Of a DNA stretch of 64,000 nucleotides, positions 19,251 to 28,569 are shown in pieces. Under the pieces are notes generated by a model. That model did no database searches, was not told the origin of the DNA, and worked only from the letters and a program-made list of their open reading frames with translations. The position numbers and the translations under genes were made by a program. The stretch's first letter is position 1. The number at the start of each line of letters is the position of its first letter. Origin of the DNA: Bauldia sp. (GTDB lineage Bacteria > Pseudomonadota > Alphaproteobacteria > Rhizobiales > Kaistiaceae); contig JAHCJY010000005.1 in assembly GCA_026126065.1 (NCBI GenBank), positions 61,058 to 125,057 of the forward strand. The letters run 5' to 3'.

Positions 19251-20594
19251 ATGACCGCCCAGCTCGACCAGACCCAACTCCTCGACCGTGCCGCCAGCCT
19301 CGTGGAGGCCGCCCGAAGGGCCGGCGCCGACGCCGCCGACGCCGTGTCGGTCCGCCGCGTTTCGCTCGGCATCGAGGCGCTGAAGGGCAAGGTCGAGCAG
19401 ACCACGCGATCCGAGAGCGACGACTTCGCCCTCCGCGTCTTCGTCGGCCGCCGTCACGCCAGCGTTTCCGCAAACCTCCTCGCCGACCAGGCGACGCTGG
19501 TCGAGCGCGCAGTGGCGATGGCCCGGGTCGCGCCGGAGGACCCCTATGCCGGGCTCGCCGATCGGGACCGGCTGGCCCGCGAATTCCCCGAACTGGACCT
19601 CCTCGACGAGCATATCGCGACCGTGGACGAGCTGCGCGAGCGCGCCCTTGCCGCCGAGGACGCGGCGCTTGCGGTCCCCGGCGTCACCAATTCCGGCGGC
19701 GCCGCGGCCGGCTGGGGCGTGTCCGGCCTCGTCCTTGCCACCTCGGATGGCTTCACCGGCACCTATCTCCGCTCGATGTTCCAGCTTTCGGCCACGGCGA
19801 TCGCCGGCGAAGGCACCGGCATGGAGCGCGACTACGATTTCGCCTACGCAATCCACGACGAGGACCTGCCCGACCCGGTTTCCCTTGGCCGGAACGCGGG
19901 CGAGCGCACCGTCCGCCGCATCGGCCCGGGCAGCATCGAGACGGGCCGCTACCCGGTCGTCTTCGACGAGCGGGTGTCATCGAGCCTCGTCGGGCACCTC
20001 TCCGCGGCCATGAACGGCGCATCGATCGCGCGGAAGAGCTCCTTCCTGTCGGGCGACCTCGGCAAGCAGGTCTTCGCGCCGGGCATCCGCATCGCCGACG
20101 ATCCCCTCCGCCTTCGGGGCATTGCATCGCGTCCGTTCGATGGCGAGGGCGTCCGGCAGTCGCCGCTCGACCTCGTGACCGACGGCGTCCTCCAGACCTG
20201 GCTTCTCGACACCGCGACTGCCCGCGAACTCAACCTTTCGACCAATGGCCGGGCCGCGCGCTCCGGCGGAACGCTGTCGCCGTCGTCGACGAACCTCGCG
20301 CTCCTGCCAGGGTCGGCCTCGCGTGACGAACTCCTCGCGGAGGTGGGGGAGGGCGTCTACATCATCGACCTCCTCGGCTCCGGCGTAAGCCTCACCACGG
20401 GCGATTACAGCCGCGGCGCCGCTGGCTACCGTATCCGCAACGGCGTCCTTGCCGAGCCGCTGTCGGAGATCACCATCGCCGGCAATCTCCGCGACATGTT
20501 CAGCTCGCTCCGGCCGGCGAACGACCTCCGCTACCTGTTCTCCACCAACGCCCCCACCGTCGCGGTCGACGGCATGACCGTCGCCGGTCGGTGA
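19251..20594 (+). CDS. pmbA: TldD/PmbA family metallopeptidase component PmbA
   Basis: A 447-residue PmbA (TldE) protein. TldD and PmbA form a heterodimeric protease that trims unfolded peptides such as microcin precursors and CcdA; the zinc site is on TldD, which is not in the window. Family sequences include the N-terminal ALKGKVEQTTRSESD segment and the C-terminal LSTNGRAARSG, TTGDYSRGAAGYRI and ITIAGNLRDMF motifs. ATG 19251 is the likely start although no clear ribosome-binding site precedes it. The stop overlaps the cysQ-like start as GTGA. Confidence 0.92.
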   Translation: MTAQLDQTQLLDRAASLVEAARRAGADAADAVSVRRVSLGIEALKGKVEQTTRSESDDFALRVFVGRRHASVSANLLADQATLVERAVAMARVAPEDPYAGLADRDRLAREFPELDLLDEHIATVDELRERALAAEDAALAVPGVTNSGGAAAGWGVSGLVLATSDGFTGTYLRSMFQLSATAIAGEGTGMERDYDFAYAIHDEDLPDPVSLGRNAGERTVRRIGPGSIETGRYPVVFDERVSSSLVGHLSAAMNGASIARKSSFLSGDLGKQVFAPGIRIADDPLRLRGIASRPFDGEGVRQSPLDLVTDGVLQTWLLDTATARELNLSTNGRAARSGGTLSPSSTNLALLPGSASRDELLAEVGEGVYIIDLLGSGVSLTTGDYSRGAAGYRIRNGVLAEPLSEITIAGNLRDMFSSLRPANDLRYLFSTNAPTVAVDGMTVAGR

Positions 20595-21391
20595 GCGCCC
20601 GCGACCTCGCCGACGATCTGGCGCTCCTCGCCGATGCCGTCCGCGCCGCCGCGGACCTTGCGCTCGGCTTCGTCGGCAAGACGCCGAAGGTCTGGACCAA
20701 GGCCAACAGTTCGCCCGTCACGGAAGTCGATATCGCGGTCGAGAGTCTCCTGGCCGACCGGCTGCGGGCCGCCCGGCCGGGCTATGGCTGGCTGTCCGAG
20801 GAGACCGAGGACGAAGGGAGCCGCCTCACGGCCCCGCGCACCTTCATCGTCGACCCGATCGACGGCACGCGGAGCTTCGTCCAGGGCGGTCGCGACTGGA
20901 CCATCCCGGTCGCGATCGTCGAGCGCGGGCGGCCCGTCGTCGCCGCCCTCGCCAATCCGCGCCGTGATGAGTTCTATGCCGCCATCGCCGGCGGCGGCGC
21001 CACGATGAACGGAAGGCCGATCCGCGTGTCCGTCCGCCGGACGCTGGGCGGCTCGACGCTGGCGGTCTCCCGGCGTCTCACCCAGTGGAGCGACGACGGA
21101 GAAGGCGAGCCGCCAAGGAATCAGTTCTACGCCTCGCTCGCCTACCGGCTCGCGCGCGTCGCCGACGGACGGCTGGATGGGGCTGCAATCAAGGCAGATG
21201 CCCAGGATTGGGACCTTGCCGCTGCTGACCTTTTGGTGCACGAAGCCGGCGGGGTCCTCAGCGATCTCGGCGGCGCCATCCCGCGCTACGACCGTCCCGG
21301 AACGAGCCATCCGCCGCTCATCGCCGCCCCTCCCGCCCTGGCGGACGCGATGATGCGCATCCTGCGCCAGTCGCTTTCCGCAACGCCGTGA
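20591..21391 (+). CDS. cysQ: Inositol monophosphatase-family 3'(2'),5'-bisphosphate nucleotidase (CysQ-like)
   Basis: A 266-residue Mg-dependent phosphatase of the FIG superfamily. Metal-binding motifs are intact: SEETEDE (69-75), DPIDGT (88-93) and AQDWDLAAADLLVHEAGG near 204-221. CysQ removes the 3' phosphate from PAP, which accumulates during sulfate assimilation; inositol monophosphatase is the alternative assignment. The position inside a pmbA-to-lpxK operon is conserved in Rhizobiales. The start is GTG in a GTGA overlap and the stop overlaps a possible GTG start of the next gene in the same manner. Confidence 0.85.
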   Translation: MSARDLADDLALLADAVRAAADLALGFVGKTPKVWTKANSSPVTEVDIAVESLLADRLRAARPGYGWLSEETEDEGSRLTAPRTFIVDPIDGTRSFVQGGRDWTIPVAIVERGRPVVAALANPRRDEFYAAIAGGGATMNGRPIRVSVRRTLGGSTLAVSRRLTQWSDDGEGEPPRNQFYASLAYRLARVADGRLDGAAIKADAQDWDLAAADLLVHEAGGVLSDLGGAIPRYDRPGTSHPPLIAAPPALADAMMRILRQSLSATP

Positions 21392-21411
21392 CCGGCTGGA
21401 AGGATGCGCCC

Positions 21412-21669
21412 ATGGCTGCCGCGGATGCCGAAGGGAAGCAGCTTCTCCACCTCGTCTTCGGCGGCCGGCTCAAGGCGCTTGATTCCGACCGCTTCGAGAA
21501 CCTCGAGAACCTCGATATCGTCGGCATCTACCCGAACTACCGTGCGGCCTACGATGCCTGGAAACAGTGTGCGCAGCGCAGCGTCGACGACGCGATGATG
21601 CGCTATTATGTGGTCCATCTGCACCGGCTGTTCGACCCGGTGGCGCCGCCACAGCCTGACGGCGATTGA
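21412..21669 (+). CDS. DUF4170 family small protein
   Basis: An 85-residue protein of the short alphaproteobacterial DUF4170 family (LLHLVFGGRLKAL, IVGIYPNYRAAYDAWK, ARYYVVHLHRL-like C-terminus). The function is unknown; the gene is characteristically placed before the acyltransferase and waaA in this lipid A cluster. ATG 21412 has GGAAGGA eight bases upstream. A coupled GTG at 21388, overlapping the previous stop as GTGA, would add eight residues and cannot be excluded. Its own stop overlaps a TTG as TTGA. Confidence 0.85.
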   Translation: MAAADAEGKQLLHLVFGGRLKALDSDRFENLENLDIVGIYPNYRAAYDAWKQCAQRSVDDAMMRYYVVHLHRLFDPVAPPQPDGD

Positions 21670-21683
21670 GGAACGGACCAAGG

Positions 21684-22445
21684 ATGGCCTTCCAGGACGA
21701 CCGCCCGGCGACAGATACCCCCCGGCGGAAATCGGTCCTCGGACGGGCATGGAAGCGCTTTGGCGGTTCGCCCGGCGTCCAGGGCGTCATCGGCAGCGCG
21801 GCGGCCGGCTACATCCGCCTCGTCGGCTCCACCAACCGTCTCGTCTATGAAGGCTCGGTCGACTACGCCACGCTCGACCTCACCAACCCGCTCATCATCA
21901 CGATGTGGCACGGCCAGCACCTTCTGGTGCCGGCGGTGCGGCGCGCCGACCACCGGGTGGTCGCGCTGATCTCGCGTCACCGCGACGGCGAGATCAACGC
22001 CATCGCCGCGCGGAAGCTCGGCATCGGCACGATCCGTGGCTCGGCGGCGCGCGAGCAGAGCCGTATCATCGAACGCGGCGGCATCTCGGGCTTCCTGAAG
22101 CTGCGTGCCGCCCTGCGCGAGGGAACGTCCGTGACGCTCACGGCCGACCTTTCCAAGACCGTGGCGCGTCGCGCGGGCATCGGCGTCATCCAGCTCGCCC
22201 GCGCCTCGGGGGTGCCGATCGCCCCCATTGCGCTCGCCACAAGCCGGCGCATCAATGTCCGCTCCTGGGACCGCACCAGCGTGAACCTTCCCTTCGGCCG
22301 CATGGCGATGGTGGTCGGCGACTTCATCCCGGTCGCGGCCGACGCCGACGACGCGGCGATGGAGGTGAAGCGCCAGGCGCTCGAGGCCGAACTCAACCGG
22401 ATCACGGCACGTGCCTATGCGATCGCGGATCGACGGAATGGCTGA
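21684..22445 (+). CDS. DUF374 lysophospholipid acyltransferase-like protein
   Basis: A 253-residue cytoplasmic or membrane-associated protein of the DUF374 group, distantly related to LPLAT acyltransferases. Conserved segments are MWHGQHLLVP (about 74-83), SRHRDGE near 96 and RGSAAREQS near 117. In Rhizobiales it always accompanies waaA and lpxK, so a role in lipid A or Kdo-lipid acylation is likely but unproven. ATG 21684 is chosen; TTG 21666, which overlaps the preceding stop as TTGA, would add six residues. The 3' end overlaps the waaA start by eight bases. Confidence 0.88.
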   Translation: MAFQDDRPATDTPRRKSVLGRAWKRFGGSPGVQGVIGSAAAGYIRLVGSTNRLVYEGSVDYATLDLTNPLIITMWHGQHLLVPAVRRADHRVVALISRHRDGEINAIAARKLGIGTIRGSAAREQSRIIERGGISGFLKLRAALREGTSVTLTADLSKTVARRAGIGVIQLARASGVPIAPIALATSRRINVRSWDRTSVNLPFGRMAMVVGDFIPVAADADDAAMEVKRQALEAELNRITARAYAIADRRNG

Positions 22446-23733
22446 GGCCTGGGGCGGGACGCTCCTGTCGGCCTACAGCCTCGCGGGCCGCCTCGGCATA
22501 CCCTTCTTTCCCCTCTATTTGCGCTGGCGCGCCAGCACCGGCCGCGAGGACGCCGCGCGCTTCACCGAGCGCCACGGGCATCCCTCGGCGCCCCGTCCGG
22601 CCGGGCCGCTGATCTGGGTTCACGCCGCGAGCGTGGGGGAGACCGTAGCCGCCACCTCGCTCGTTCGCCGCCTCATGGCGGCCGGCCATTTCGTCGTGCT
22701 GACCACGGTGACCGTCACCGGCGCGCGGACGGCCGCCCGCATCGGCGGCGACCGCCTCGTTCACCAGTACAGCCCGCTCGACGTCCGCCCCTGGGTCGAC
22801 CGCTTTCTCCGCTACTGGCGCCCGAGCCTTGCCATCTTCGTGGAATCCGAGGTCTGGCCGGTGACGACCGACCAGCTCGTGGTCCGCCGCATCCCGCATG
22901 TGATCGTCAACGCGCGCATGTCGCAGCATTCGTTCGAGCGCTGGAACTCGCTCGGCGGCGCCAGTCGCCGCATCTTCGGCCGCATCAGCCTCGCGCTCGC
23001 CCAGACCGATGCCGATGCCGCGCGGATGTCGGAGCTTGGCCTTCGCCGCGTCGAGACGCTCGGCAACCTCAAATTCGATACGCCGCCGCCGGACGCGCCT
23101 CCCGAGGCGCTGGGCGCGCTCCGCGCCGCCCTCGGCGATCGCCCCGTCTGGCTCGCGGCCAGCACCCATCCGGGCGAGGAAGATATCGCCGCGCAGGCCC
23201 ACGACCGGCTCCGCGCAACCCATCCGCGGCTTCTCACCATCATCGTGCCGCGCCACCCCGAGCGCGGCGCGGCGCTCGCCGAGCAGCTCCGCAGCGGCGG
23301 CCGCCTCGTCTCGGTCCGCAGTCGCGGCGAGCCGCTGCCGGCGGCCGACGGCATCCTGCTTGCCGATACGCTGGGTGAACTCGGCCTTTTCTACCGCCTT
23401 GCCCCGGTTTCCTTCGTCGGCGGCTCGCTCGTCCCGCGCGGCGGCCAGAACCCGATCGAGCCGGTGCGGCTCGGCTCCGCTGTCGTCCATGGTCCCGACA
23501 CCCCGAACTTCGCCTCCGTCTACGGCGCCCTCGACGCCGGCGGCGGCGCCGTCATCGTGCGCGATGCCGGCGCGCTCGCCGCGGCTGTGGGGCACCTCCT
23601 TGCCGAGCCGGAGGAGCGCCGTCTGCAGGGCGAGGCGGCGGAGCGGGCCTTGCGCCCGTTCAGCGGCGCGCTGGACCGGACGCTGGCGGTGCTGGCGCCG
23701 TTCCTTGCCGCGGGCGAGACGCCGCCATGGTGA
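22438..23733 (+). CDS. waaA: 3-deoxy-D-manno-octulosonic acid transferase (Kdo transferase)
   Basis: A 431-residue GT30 glycosyltransferase that transfers Kdo from CMP-Kdo to lipid A precursor at the inner membrane. It has an N-terminal hydrophobic anchor (about 10-28), WVHAASVGE with the catalytic Glu near 67, ESEVWP near 136, and the C-terminal GGSLVPRGGQNPIEP nucleotide-sugar motif near 330. The ATG overlaps the preceding gene and the end overlaps lpxK by seven bases, so the acyltransferase, WaaA and LpxK are coupled. Confidence 0.95.
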   Translation: MAEAWGGTLLSAYSLAGRLGIPFFPLYLRWRASTGREDAARFTERHGHPSAPRPAGPLIWVHAASVGETVAATSLVRRLMAAGHFVVLTTVTVTGARTAARIGGDRLVHQYSPLDVRPWVDRFLRYWRPSLAIFVESEVWPVTTDQLVVRRIPHVIVNARMSQHSFERWNSLGGASRRIFGRISLALAQTDADAARMSELGLRRVETLGNLKFDTPPPDAPPEALGALRAALGDRPVWLAASTHPGEEDIAAQAHDRLRATHPRLLTIIVPRHPERGAALAEQLRSGGRLVSVRSRGEPLPAADGILLADTLGELGLFYRLAPVSFVGGSLVPRGGQNPIEPVRLGSAVVHGPDTPNFASVYGALDAGGGAVIVRDAGALAAAVGHLLAEPEERRLQGEAAERALRPFSGALDRTLAVLAPFLAAGETPPW

Positions 23734-24758
23734 CCGCGCCTGCCTTCTGGTACCGGCCGCGGCTGGGACCTTCGGCGGCGCTCCTGTCCCCCGCTGCCGC
23801 CGCCTGGGGCGCCATCGCCGGACGGCGGATGCGCCGCCCGCCGGTGCACCGCGCCGGCGTCCCTGTCCTGTGCGTCGGCAACTTCACCGTCGGCGGGGAG
23901 GGCAAGACGCCGACCGCGCTCGCTCTGGCGGAGATCATCCGCGCCGAGGGACTGGCGCCGGGCTTCCTCACGCGCGGCTTCGGCGGGCGCGAAAAGGGGC
24001 CGGTCCTCGTGGCCCCGGCCGATCCCGCCGAGCGGGTTGGCGACGAGGCGTTGCTGCTGGCACGGCACGGCCTCACGGTGCTGTCACACGACCGGCCGCC
24101 CGGTGCGCGGCTGCTCGAAGGCGCCGGCGCGGAGGCGATCGTCATGGACGACGGCTTCCAGAACCCCGCGCTCGGCAAGGACCTCGCGCTCGTGGTGGCG
24201 GATGCGGCGACCGGCATCGGCAATGGCCGCGTCGTTCCCGCGGGGCCGCTGCGCGTGCCGCTCCGCGTGCAACTGCGCCAGACCGACGCGCTCGTCATCA
24301 TCGGGGAGGGCGCGGCGCGAGCTTCGCTGGTCCGGGTGGCGGCACGCGCCGGCCTTCGGGTCTTCCGCGCCCGCCTCGTCCCGCTCGACGCGGCGCGCTG
24401 GCAGGGCGAGCGGGTGCTTGCCTTCGCCGGTATCGGGCGCCCGGAGAAGTTCTTTGCCGCCCTCGAAGCCGCCGGCGCCAAGCTCGCCGGGCGCGTTGCC
24501 TTCCCCGATCATCACGTCTGGACGGAAAACGAGGCGCGGACGCTCCTCGGCCACGTCGCCGGGGGCAGCATCCGGCTGGTCACGACGGAAAAGGACCTCG
24601 CCCGGCTCGCGGGCGCCGGCGGCGCGCTCGCCGAGTTGCGCGACAGGGCCGAAGCGTTTCCGGTGCGCCTCGAATTCGAGGAGCCGGGCGCGGTGGCGGC
24701 GATGGTCCGTGCCGTTCTGGACCGCGTGCGGCTCGGCCCGCGTTCAGCGTCGGGCTGA
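23727..24758 (+). CDS. lpxK: Tetraacyldisaccharide 4'-kinase LpxK
   Basis: A 343-residue P-loop kinase that phosphorylates the 4' position of the lipid A disaccharide. The Walker A is VGGEGKTP (55-62) in the typical CVGNFTVGGEGKTPT context, followed by FLTRGFGG near 85, GDEALLLA near 109, MDDGFQN near 139 and the TTEKD motif near 287. It is the last gene of the lipid A run. It converges on the DUF2093 gene and the coding regions overlap by 15 bases. Confidence 0.96.
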   Translation: MVTAPAFWYRPRLGPSAALLSPAAAAWGAIAGRRMRRPPVHRAGVPVLCVGNFTVGGEGKTPTALALAEIIRAEGLAPGFLTRGFGGREKGPVLVAPADPAERVGDEALLLARHGLTVLSHDRPPGARLLEGAGAEAIVMDDGFQNPALGKDLALVVADAATGIGNGRVVPAGPLRVPLRVQLRQTDALVIIGEGAARASLVRVAARAGLRVFRARLVPLDAARWQGERVLAFAGIGRPEKFFAALEAAGAKLAGRVAFPDHHVWTENEARTLLGHVAGGSIRLVTTEKDLARLAGAGGALAELRDRAEAFPVRLEFEEPGAVAAMVRAVLDRVRLGPRSASG

Positions 24759-24974
24759 GGCGTCCCCGGTCTCCTGGTGGCGCTTCAGCGAGGCGGCGGC
24801 GTCGACATAGGCCTCCTGCCGCGCAACGCTCCAGTAGCGGAGTTCGTCGAGCTTGATCGCGACGCCGGTAACGGCGCAGCGGACGAAACTCCCGGGCGAG
24901 ATCACCTGGAAGTCGCCGTCGAGATAGCGCACGCGCGCCTCGCCGCCATTGCCGGAGATGTCGATGCGATTCAA
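24744..24974 (-). CDS. DUF2093 family small protein
   Basis: A 76-residue protein of the alphaproteobacterial DUF2093 family, recognised by RVRYLDGDFQVISPGSFVRC and LDELRYWSVARQEAY. The two Cys residues are absent except for the single RCAVTG. The function is unknown. I choose TTG 24974, which has GAGGG four bases upstream; GTG 24998 is an alternative adding eight residues. It lies 59 bases downstream of mutL on the same strand and overlaps the end of lpxK on the other, a pairing common in Rhizobiales. Confidence 0.8.
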   Translation of the reverse strand: MNRIDISGNGGEARVRYLDGDFQVISPGSFVRCAVTGVAIKLDELRYWSVARQEAYVDAAASLKRHQETGDASARR

Positions 24975-25033
24975 CGGACCCTCGCTGATGGCAGCCACCC
25001 TATCGCGTTGACGGATCGGCGGGAAGCCCGCCG

Positions 25034-26833
25034 TCAGCGGCGGCCGAACAGCCGTTCGATGTCGGCGAGCTTGAGCTCGATATAGGTCGGCCTGCCATGG
25101 ATGCACTGGCCGGAATGCGGCGTTCGTTCCATGTCGCGGAGGAGCGCATCCATCTCCTCCGGCCGCAGCCGTCGGCCTGACCGGACCGAACCGTGGCAGG
25201 CCATGGTACCGGCAACCCGGTCGAGCTGCGAGCGCAGCGTCGTTGCCGAATCGAGCTCGGCCAGTTCGTCCGCAAGGTCCCGCACCAGCCCGGCGGCGTC
25301 GAGTCCGTCGAGGATCGCCGGGACCTCGCGGATTGCGACCGCGCCGGGGCCGAACGGCTCGAGGACGAGGCCGAGTTCGGCAAGTTCCGCCGCCCGGTCC
25401 GCGAGCCGGCCGACATCATCCGCCGGCAGGTCGACGATCTCGGGCACGAGGAGCAACTGACTTGGGACGGCCTTCGCGGCAAGGGCAGCCTTGAGGCGCT
25501 CATAGACGAGCCGCTCGTGCGCGGCATGCTGGTCGACCACGATGAGCCCGTCGGCCGTCTGGGCCACGATGTAGTTCTCGTGGATCTGCGCCCGCGCCAC
25601 GCCCAGCGGCCGGGCGAGGTCGGCCGCCGAGGGGGTGGGCGCCGCGGCGCGGATATCTGCGCTGCCGGCGATGTCGGCCAGCAATGCCTGCGCCGCCTCG
25701 CCGAAGCCGGTCGCCGGCGACGGACCGGGGAGCGGCGCGCCATAGGGTTCCCGTGGAAGCACCCCGTGACGCGGCGGCATCGGCATCGCGGTGCGACGCG
25801 CGAACGCCTCGGTCATCGCGGACGCGCCCGTGCGGGTGGCGCGGTGGCCGACGCCGGTGATCGCCTCGCGGACCGCGCCGACGACGAGGCCGCGGACGAG
25901 GCCGGGGTCGCGGAAGCGCACCTCCGCCTTGGCCGGGTGGACGTTGACGTCGACGCTTTGCGGCGGGAGGTCGACGAAGAGGGCGGCGACGGGGTGGCGG
26001 TCGCGGCCGATGAAGTCGGCATAGGCGCCGCGGAGCGCCCCGAGAAGCTGCTTGTCGCGCACCGCGCGGCCGTTGACGAACAGGTATTGCTGCACTGCGT
26101 TGCCGCGATTGTAGGTCGGAAGGCCGGCCCGTCCGGTCAGGCGGACGCCCTCGCGGCTGGCGTCGATCTCGATCGAGTTCTCCGCGAAGTCGCGGCCGAG
26201 AATCTGCTCGAGCCGTTCGGCAAAGCCATCCTCGCCGGTGGCCGGGAAGTCGGACAGCGTCCGGTCCGGGCCCGAAAGGCTGAAGCGGATCTCGGGATGC
26301 GTCATCGCCAGCCGGCGCACGGTCTCGGTGATCGCGGCCGTCTCGGCGCGCTCCGACTTCATGAACTTGAGCCGCGCCGGTGTCGCGAAGAAGAGGTCGG
26401 ACACCTCCACGCGCGTGCCGGGCGCCGCGGCCGCCGGCGTAACGGCCGAGACGCGACCGCCGTCGACGGCGATGGCCCACCCTTCGTCGGCGCCGCGCCG
26501 GCGGCTGGTGATCGCCAGTCGGGCGACCGCGCCGATCGAGGCGAGAGCCTCGCCGCGGAAGCCGAGGGTTCCGATAGCGTCAAGGCCGCCGTCGAGCTTG
26601 GAGGTGCAGTGGCGCTCGACCGCGAGGGGGAGGTCGTCCCGGCCAAGGCCCGCGCCGTCATCGCTGATGCGGATGAGCGACAGGCCGCCACCAGCCGTCG
26701 CCACCTCGATCCGGCGCGCCCCGGCATCGATGGCGTTCTCGACCAGTTCCTTCACGACGCTCGCCGGGCGCTCGACCACCTCGCCCGCCGCGATGCGGTT
26801 GACCATTTCCTCGGAAAGACGGCGGATCGGCAG
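25034..26833 (-). CDS. mutL: DNA mismatch repair protein MutL, probable CTG start
   Basis: A 599-residue GHKL ATPase that couples MutS recognition to strand incision. ATP-binding residues Glu29 and Asn33 lie in [12 protein letters not shown], followed by DDGAGL and GFRGEAL. The C-terminal half has the endonuclease motif [12 protein letters not shown] and the metal-site segments CHGSVRSG and CIHGRP, so it nicks DNA itself, as expected without MutH. The first in-frame ATG (26806) would cut off PIRRLSEE, which is conserved at MutL N-termini. Reading from CTG 26833 restores it and puts Glu29/Asn33 in exact E. coli register; AAGGA sits eight bases upstream. No in-frame ATG, GTG or TTG lies further upstream. 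Confidence 0.93.
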   Translation of the reverse strand: MPIRRLSEEMVNRIAAGEVVERPASVVKELVENAIDAGARRIEVATAGGGLSLIRISDDGAGLGRDDLPLAVERHCTSKLDGGLDAIGTLGFRGEALASIGAVARLAITSRRRGADEGWAIAVDGGRVSAVTPAAAAPGTRVEVSDLFFATPARLKFMKSERAETAAITETVRRLAMTHPEIRFSLSGPDRTLSDFPATGEDGFAERLEQILGRDFAENSIEIDASREGVRLTGRAGLPTYNRGNAVQQYLFVNGRAVRDKQLLGALRGAYADFIGRDRHPVAALFVDLPPQSVDVNVHPAKAEVRFRDPGLVRGLVVGAVREAITGVGHRATRTGASAMTEAFARRTAMPMPPRHGVLPREPYGAPLPGPSPATGFGEAAQALLADIAGSADIRAAAPTPSAADLARPLGVARAQIHENYIVAQTADGLIVVDQHAAHERLVYERLKAALAAKAVPSQLLLVPEIVDLPADDVGRLADRAAELAELGLVLEPFGPGAVAIREVPAILDGLDAAGLVRDLADELAELDSATTLRSQLDRVAGTMACHGSVRSGRRLRPEEMDALLRDMERTPHSGQCIHGRPTYIELKLADIERLFGRR

Positions 26834-27195
26834 CTTGGCTGTCCTTGGAACAATCCCGTGGCGGGATTGAAAGGGGGAGACCGGTCAACGAGTCCGGCGG
26901 CGCCGTAGGTCACCTGGAGATGCGAGCGGCCCGCGGAATATGCAGGAGCCGAAGCACTCAGTCACGGCAGGCACACCGAAAAACCTGTCCAGCCTCCCCC
27001 AGCAGCCCAACGGCAAATCACCGGGGGCCGCGCATTTAGGCATCGCGCAGCACTTGTTCGCGAACTCTGGCTGCCGGTGCCTCACGCGGGCAAACTTACC
27101 CGCGTCAAAACCATGAACGAATTGTTAGCCGATGGAGCGGGGGCTGAAAAGACCCCGGGTGGATGTCGGTTAAAGCGGCCTCACCGGGGCACCCA
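26834..27195. other. Intergenic region upstream of mutL
   Basis: About 360 bases between mutL and the Tat beta-helix gene. It contains a perfect 8-bp inverted repeat CAATCCCG/CGGGATTG (26851-26858, 26862-26869) immediately before the mutL ribosome-binding site, and a 7-bp repeat ACGCGGG/CCCGCGT (27084-27090, 27099-27105). No convincing open frame, tRNA or mobile sequence is visible. The promoter of mutL must be here, but no clear -35/-10 pair stands out. Confidence 0.55.
26851..26869. promoter_or_regulatory. Perfect inverted repeat in the mutL leader
   Basis: CAATCCCG (26851-26858), TGG, CGGGATTG (26862-26869). It lies five bases beyond the AAGGA ribosome-binding site that precedes the CTG start, so it could be an operator or a leader hairpin affecting mutL translation. 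Confidence 0.45.
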
Positions 27196-28533
27196 CTATC
27201 CGAGGCGATTGTTGCTCAGAAGCAACGTGGCGTTGGGTGACGCGCCGTTGACCAGGTCCTCCGTGGCCCGGTCGGCCCAGCGGTAGCCGAAGATCCCGCC
27301 TTCCGCGGTCCCCGCGATCAGATTGGCGGTGATGGTGACCGGGCCGATTCCCTCGACCACCGAGACGGCGATGCCGAAGCGCGTTCCACGGATGACGTTG
27401 CCGCTGGCGACGACATTGCGAAGGTAGGGCCCCCAGCCGAGCCAGATGCCGGCAAGCGGTCCGCCGTCCACCACATTCCCCGTCACCGTCGAATCGGCCT
27501 CGACGTAGATTCCGTTGCCGAAGCCCGGCGGGTCGGCGGGGTAGGGCCCGCGGCCGGTGAGGTTCCTGACGATGTTGCCCGTGACCGAAGCGATCCGGCC
27601 GCCGTCGATGAAGTTGGCGACGCTGATGCCCGTTGCGGCCGTGTCGACGAGGTTGTTCGAGATCACTGCCCCCTCGAAGGCGAACTCCGAGTAGATCGCC
27701 GTCTCGCCGAGCCTGGCGCAATTGTTGCCGCTGATCGTCACCGCGCTGGCGCCGTTGGCACGCACGGCGGTGAAGGCGCAGTCGGAGATCCGGTTGCCGG
27801 AAACGATCACGCCGTGGGCCTGGTAGACGTTGATGCCGTTGCCGTATGGGCCGGTCCCGCCGCTTGCCGCCCCGATCCGCTCGACGCGGTTGCCCGAAAC
27901 GATCGTGCCGTCCTCGCCCGGTGACCAGCGATGGACCAGGATGCCGTTGTCGGCGCAGTCGGTGACGGCGTTGTCCGTGACCGACATTCCGGCCGATTCG
28001 ACCAGTCGCATGCCGACGGCGGCGCCGGCGATGTCGTTGCCGGCGATGCGGCCGCCGCATCTGTCGAGGGCGATCGCCGCCTGCGTGCTGCCGGTGAAGC
28101 GGCACGCGGTGATCGCGACATCGGCGCAGTCCGAAAGGTACAGCGTGCCGGGGACCGTCTCGCCGAGCGGCAGGTCCATGCCGTCGATCACGAGCTGGTC
28201 GAGCCGCACGACGGAACAGCCCTGGCCGGCCAGCAGATGCCCGTCTCCGCCATAGTCGAGGATGCTCGCGCCGGCGACGCCGGCGATTCGGCAGCGCTGC
28301 GGCAGGATGAGGCTCGATACCCGATAGCGGCCGGGCGGCAGGAAGAGCGGGACATCCTCCGCCGAGGCCACATCGAGCGCTGCCTGGATGGCGGCGCTCT
28401 GGTCGTCCGGGCTGCCGGGAATCGCCCCGTGGAGCGTGGCGTCGAGCGCACCCGCCGCCAGTGCCGAGCGGGCGCCAAGGCCGGGCACCATCGCGGCGGA
28501 AGCGGCGAGGGCGGCGAATTCACGGCGGTTCAT
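27196..28533 (-). CDS. Tat-exported right-handed beta-helix protein (TIGR03808 family)
   Basis: A 445-residue protein with a twin-arginine signal (MNRREFAALAASAA; cleavage near ALAAG at about 27). The remainder is a parallel beta-helix built of about 22-residue coils with SGN/TGN/ISGN-type turns (ITACRFTGS, VSGNRVERI, ISGNNCARL, TGNIVRNL). The N-terminal part (GAIPGSPDDQSAAIQAALD, FLPPGRYRVSSL) resembles pectate-lyase-fold proteins. TIGR03808 is an uncharacterised family found mostly in Rhizobiales; substrate and activity are unknown. It is 36 bases downstream of the next minus-strand gene and probably shares its transcript. Confidence 0.88.
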   Translation of the reverse strand: MNRREFAALAASAAMVPGLGARSALAAGALDATLHGAIPGSPDDQSAAIQAALDVASAEDVPLFLPPGRYRVSSLILPQRCRIAGVAGASILDYGGDGHLLAGQGCSVVRLDQLVIDGMDLPLGETVPGTLYLSDCADVAITACRFTGSTQAAIALDRCGGRIAGNDIAGAAVGMRLVESAGMSVTDNAVTDCADNGILVHRWSPGEDGTIVSGNRVERIGAASGGTGPYGNGINVYQAHGVIVSGNRISDCAFTAVRANGASAVTISGNNCARLGETAIYSEFAFEGAVISNNLVDTAATGISVANFIDGGRIASVTGNIVRNLTGRGPYPADPPGFGNGIYVEADSTVTGNVVDGGPLAGIWLGWGPYLRNVVASGNVIRGTRFGIAVSVVEGIGPVTITANLIAGTAEGGIFGYRWADRATEDLVNGASPNATLLLSNNRLG

Positions 28534-28569
28534 GGCGCCTTCCGGATGGCGGCGCGGCGGGTGCCGGAC

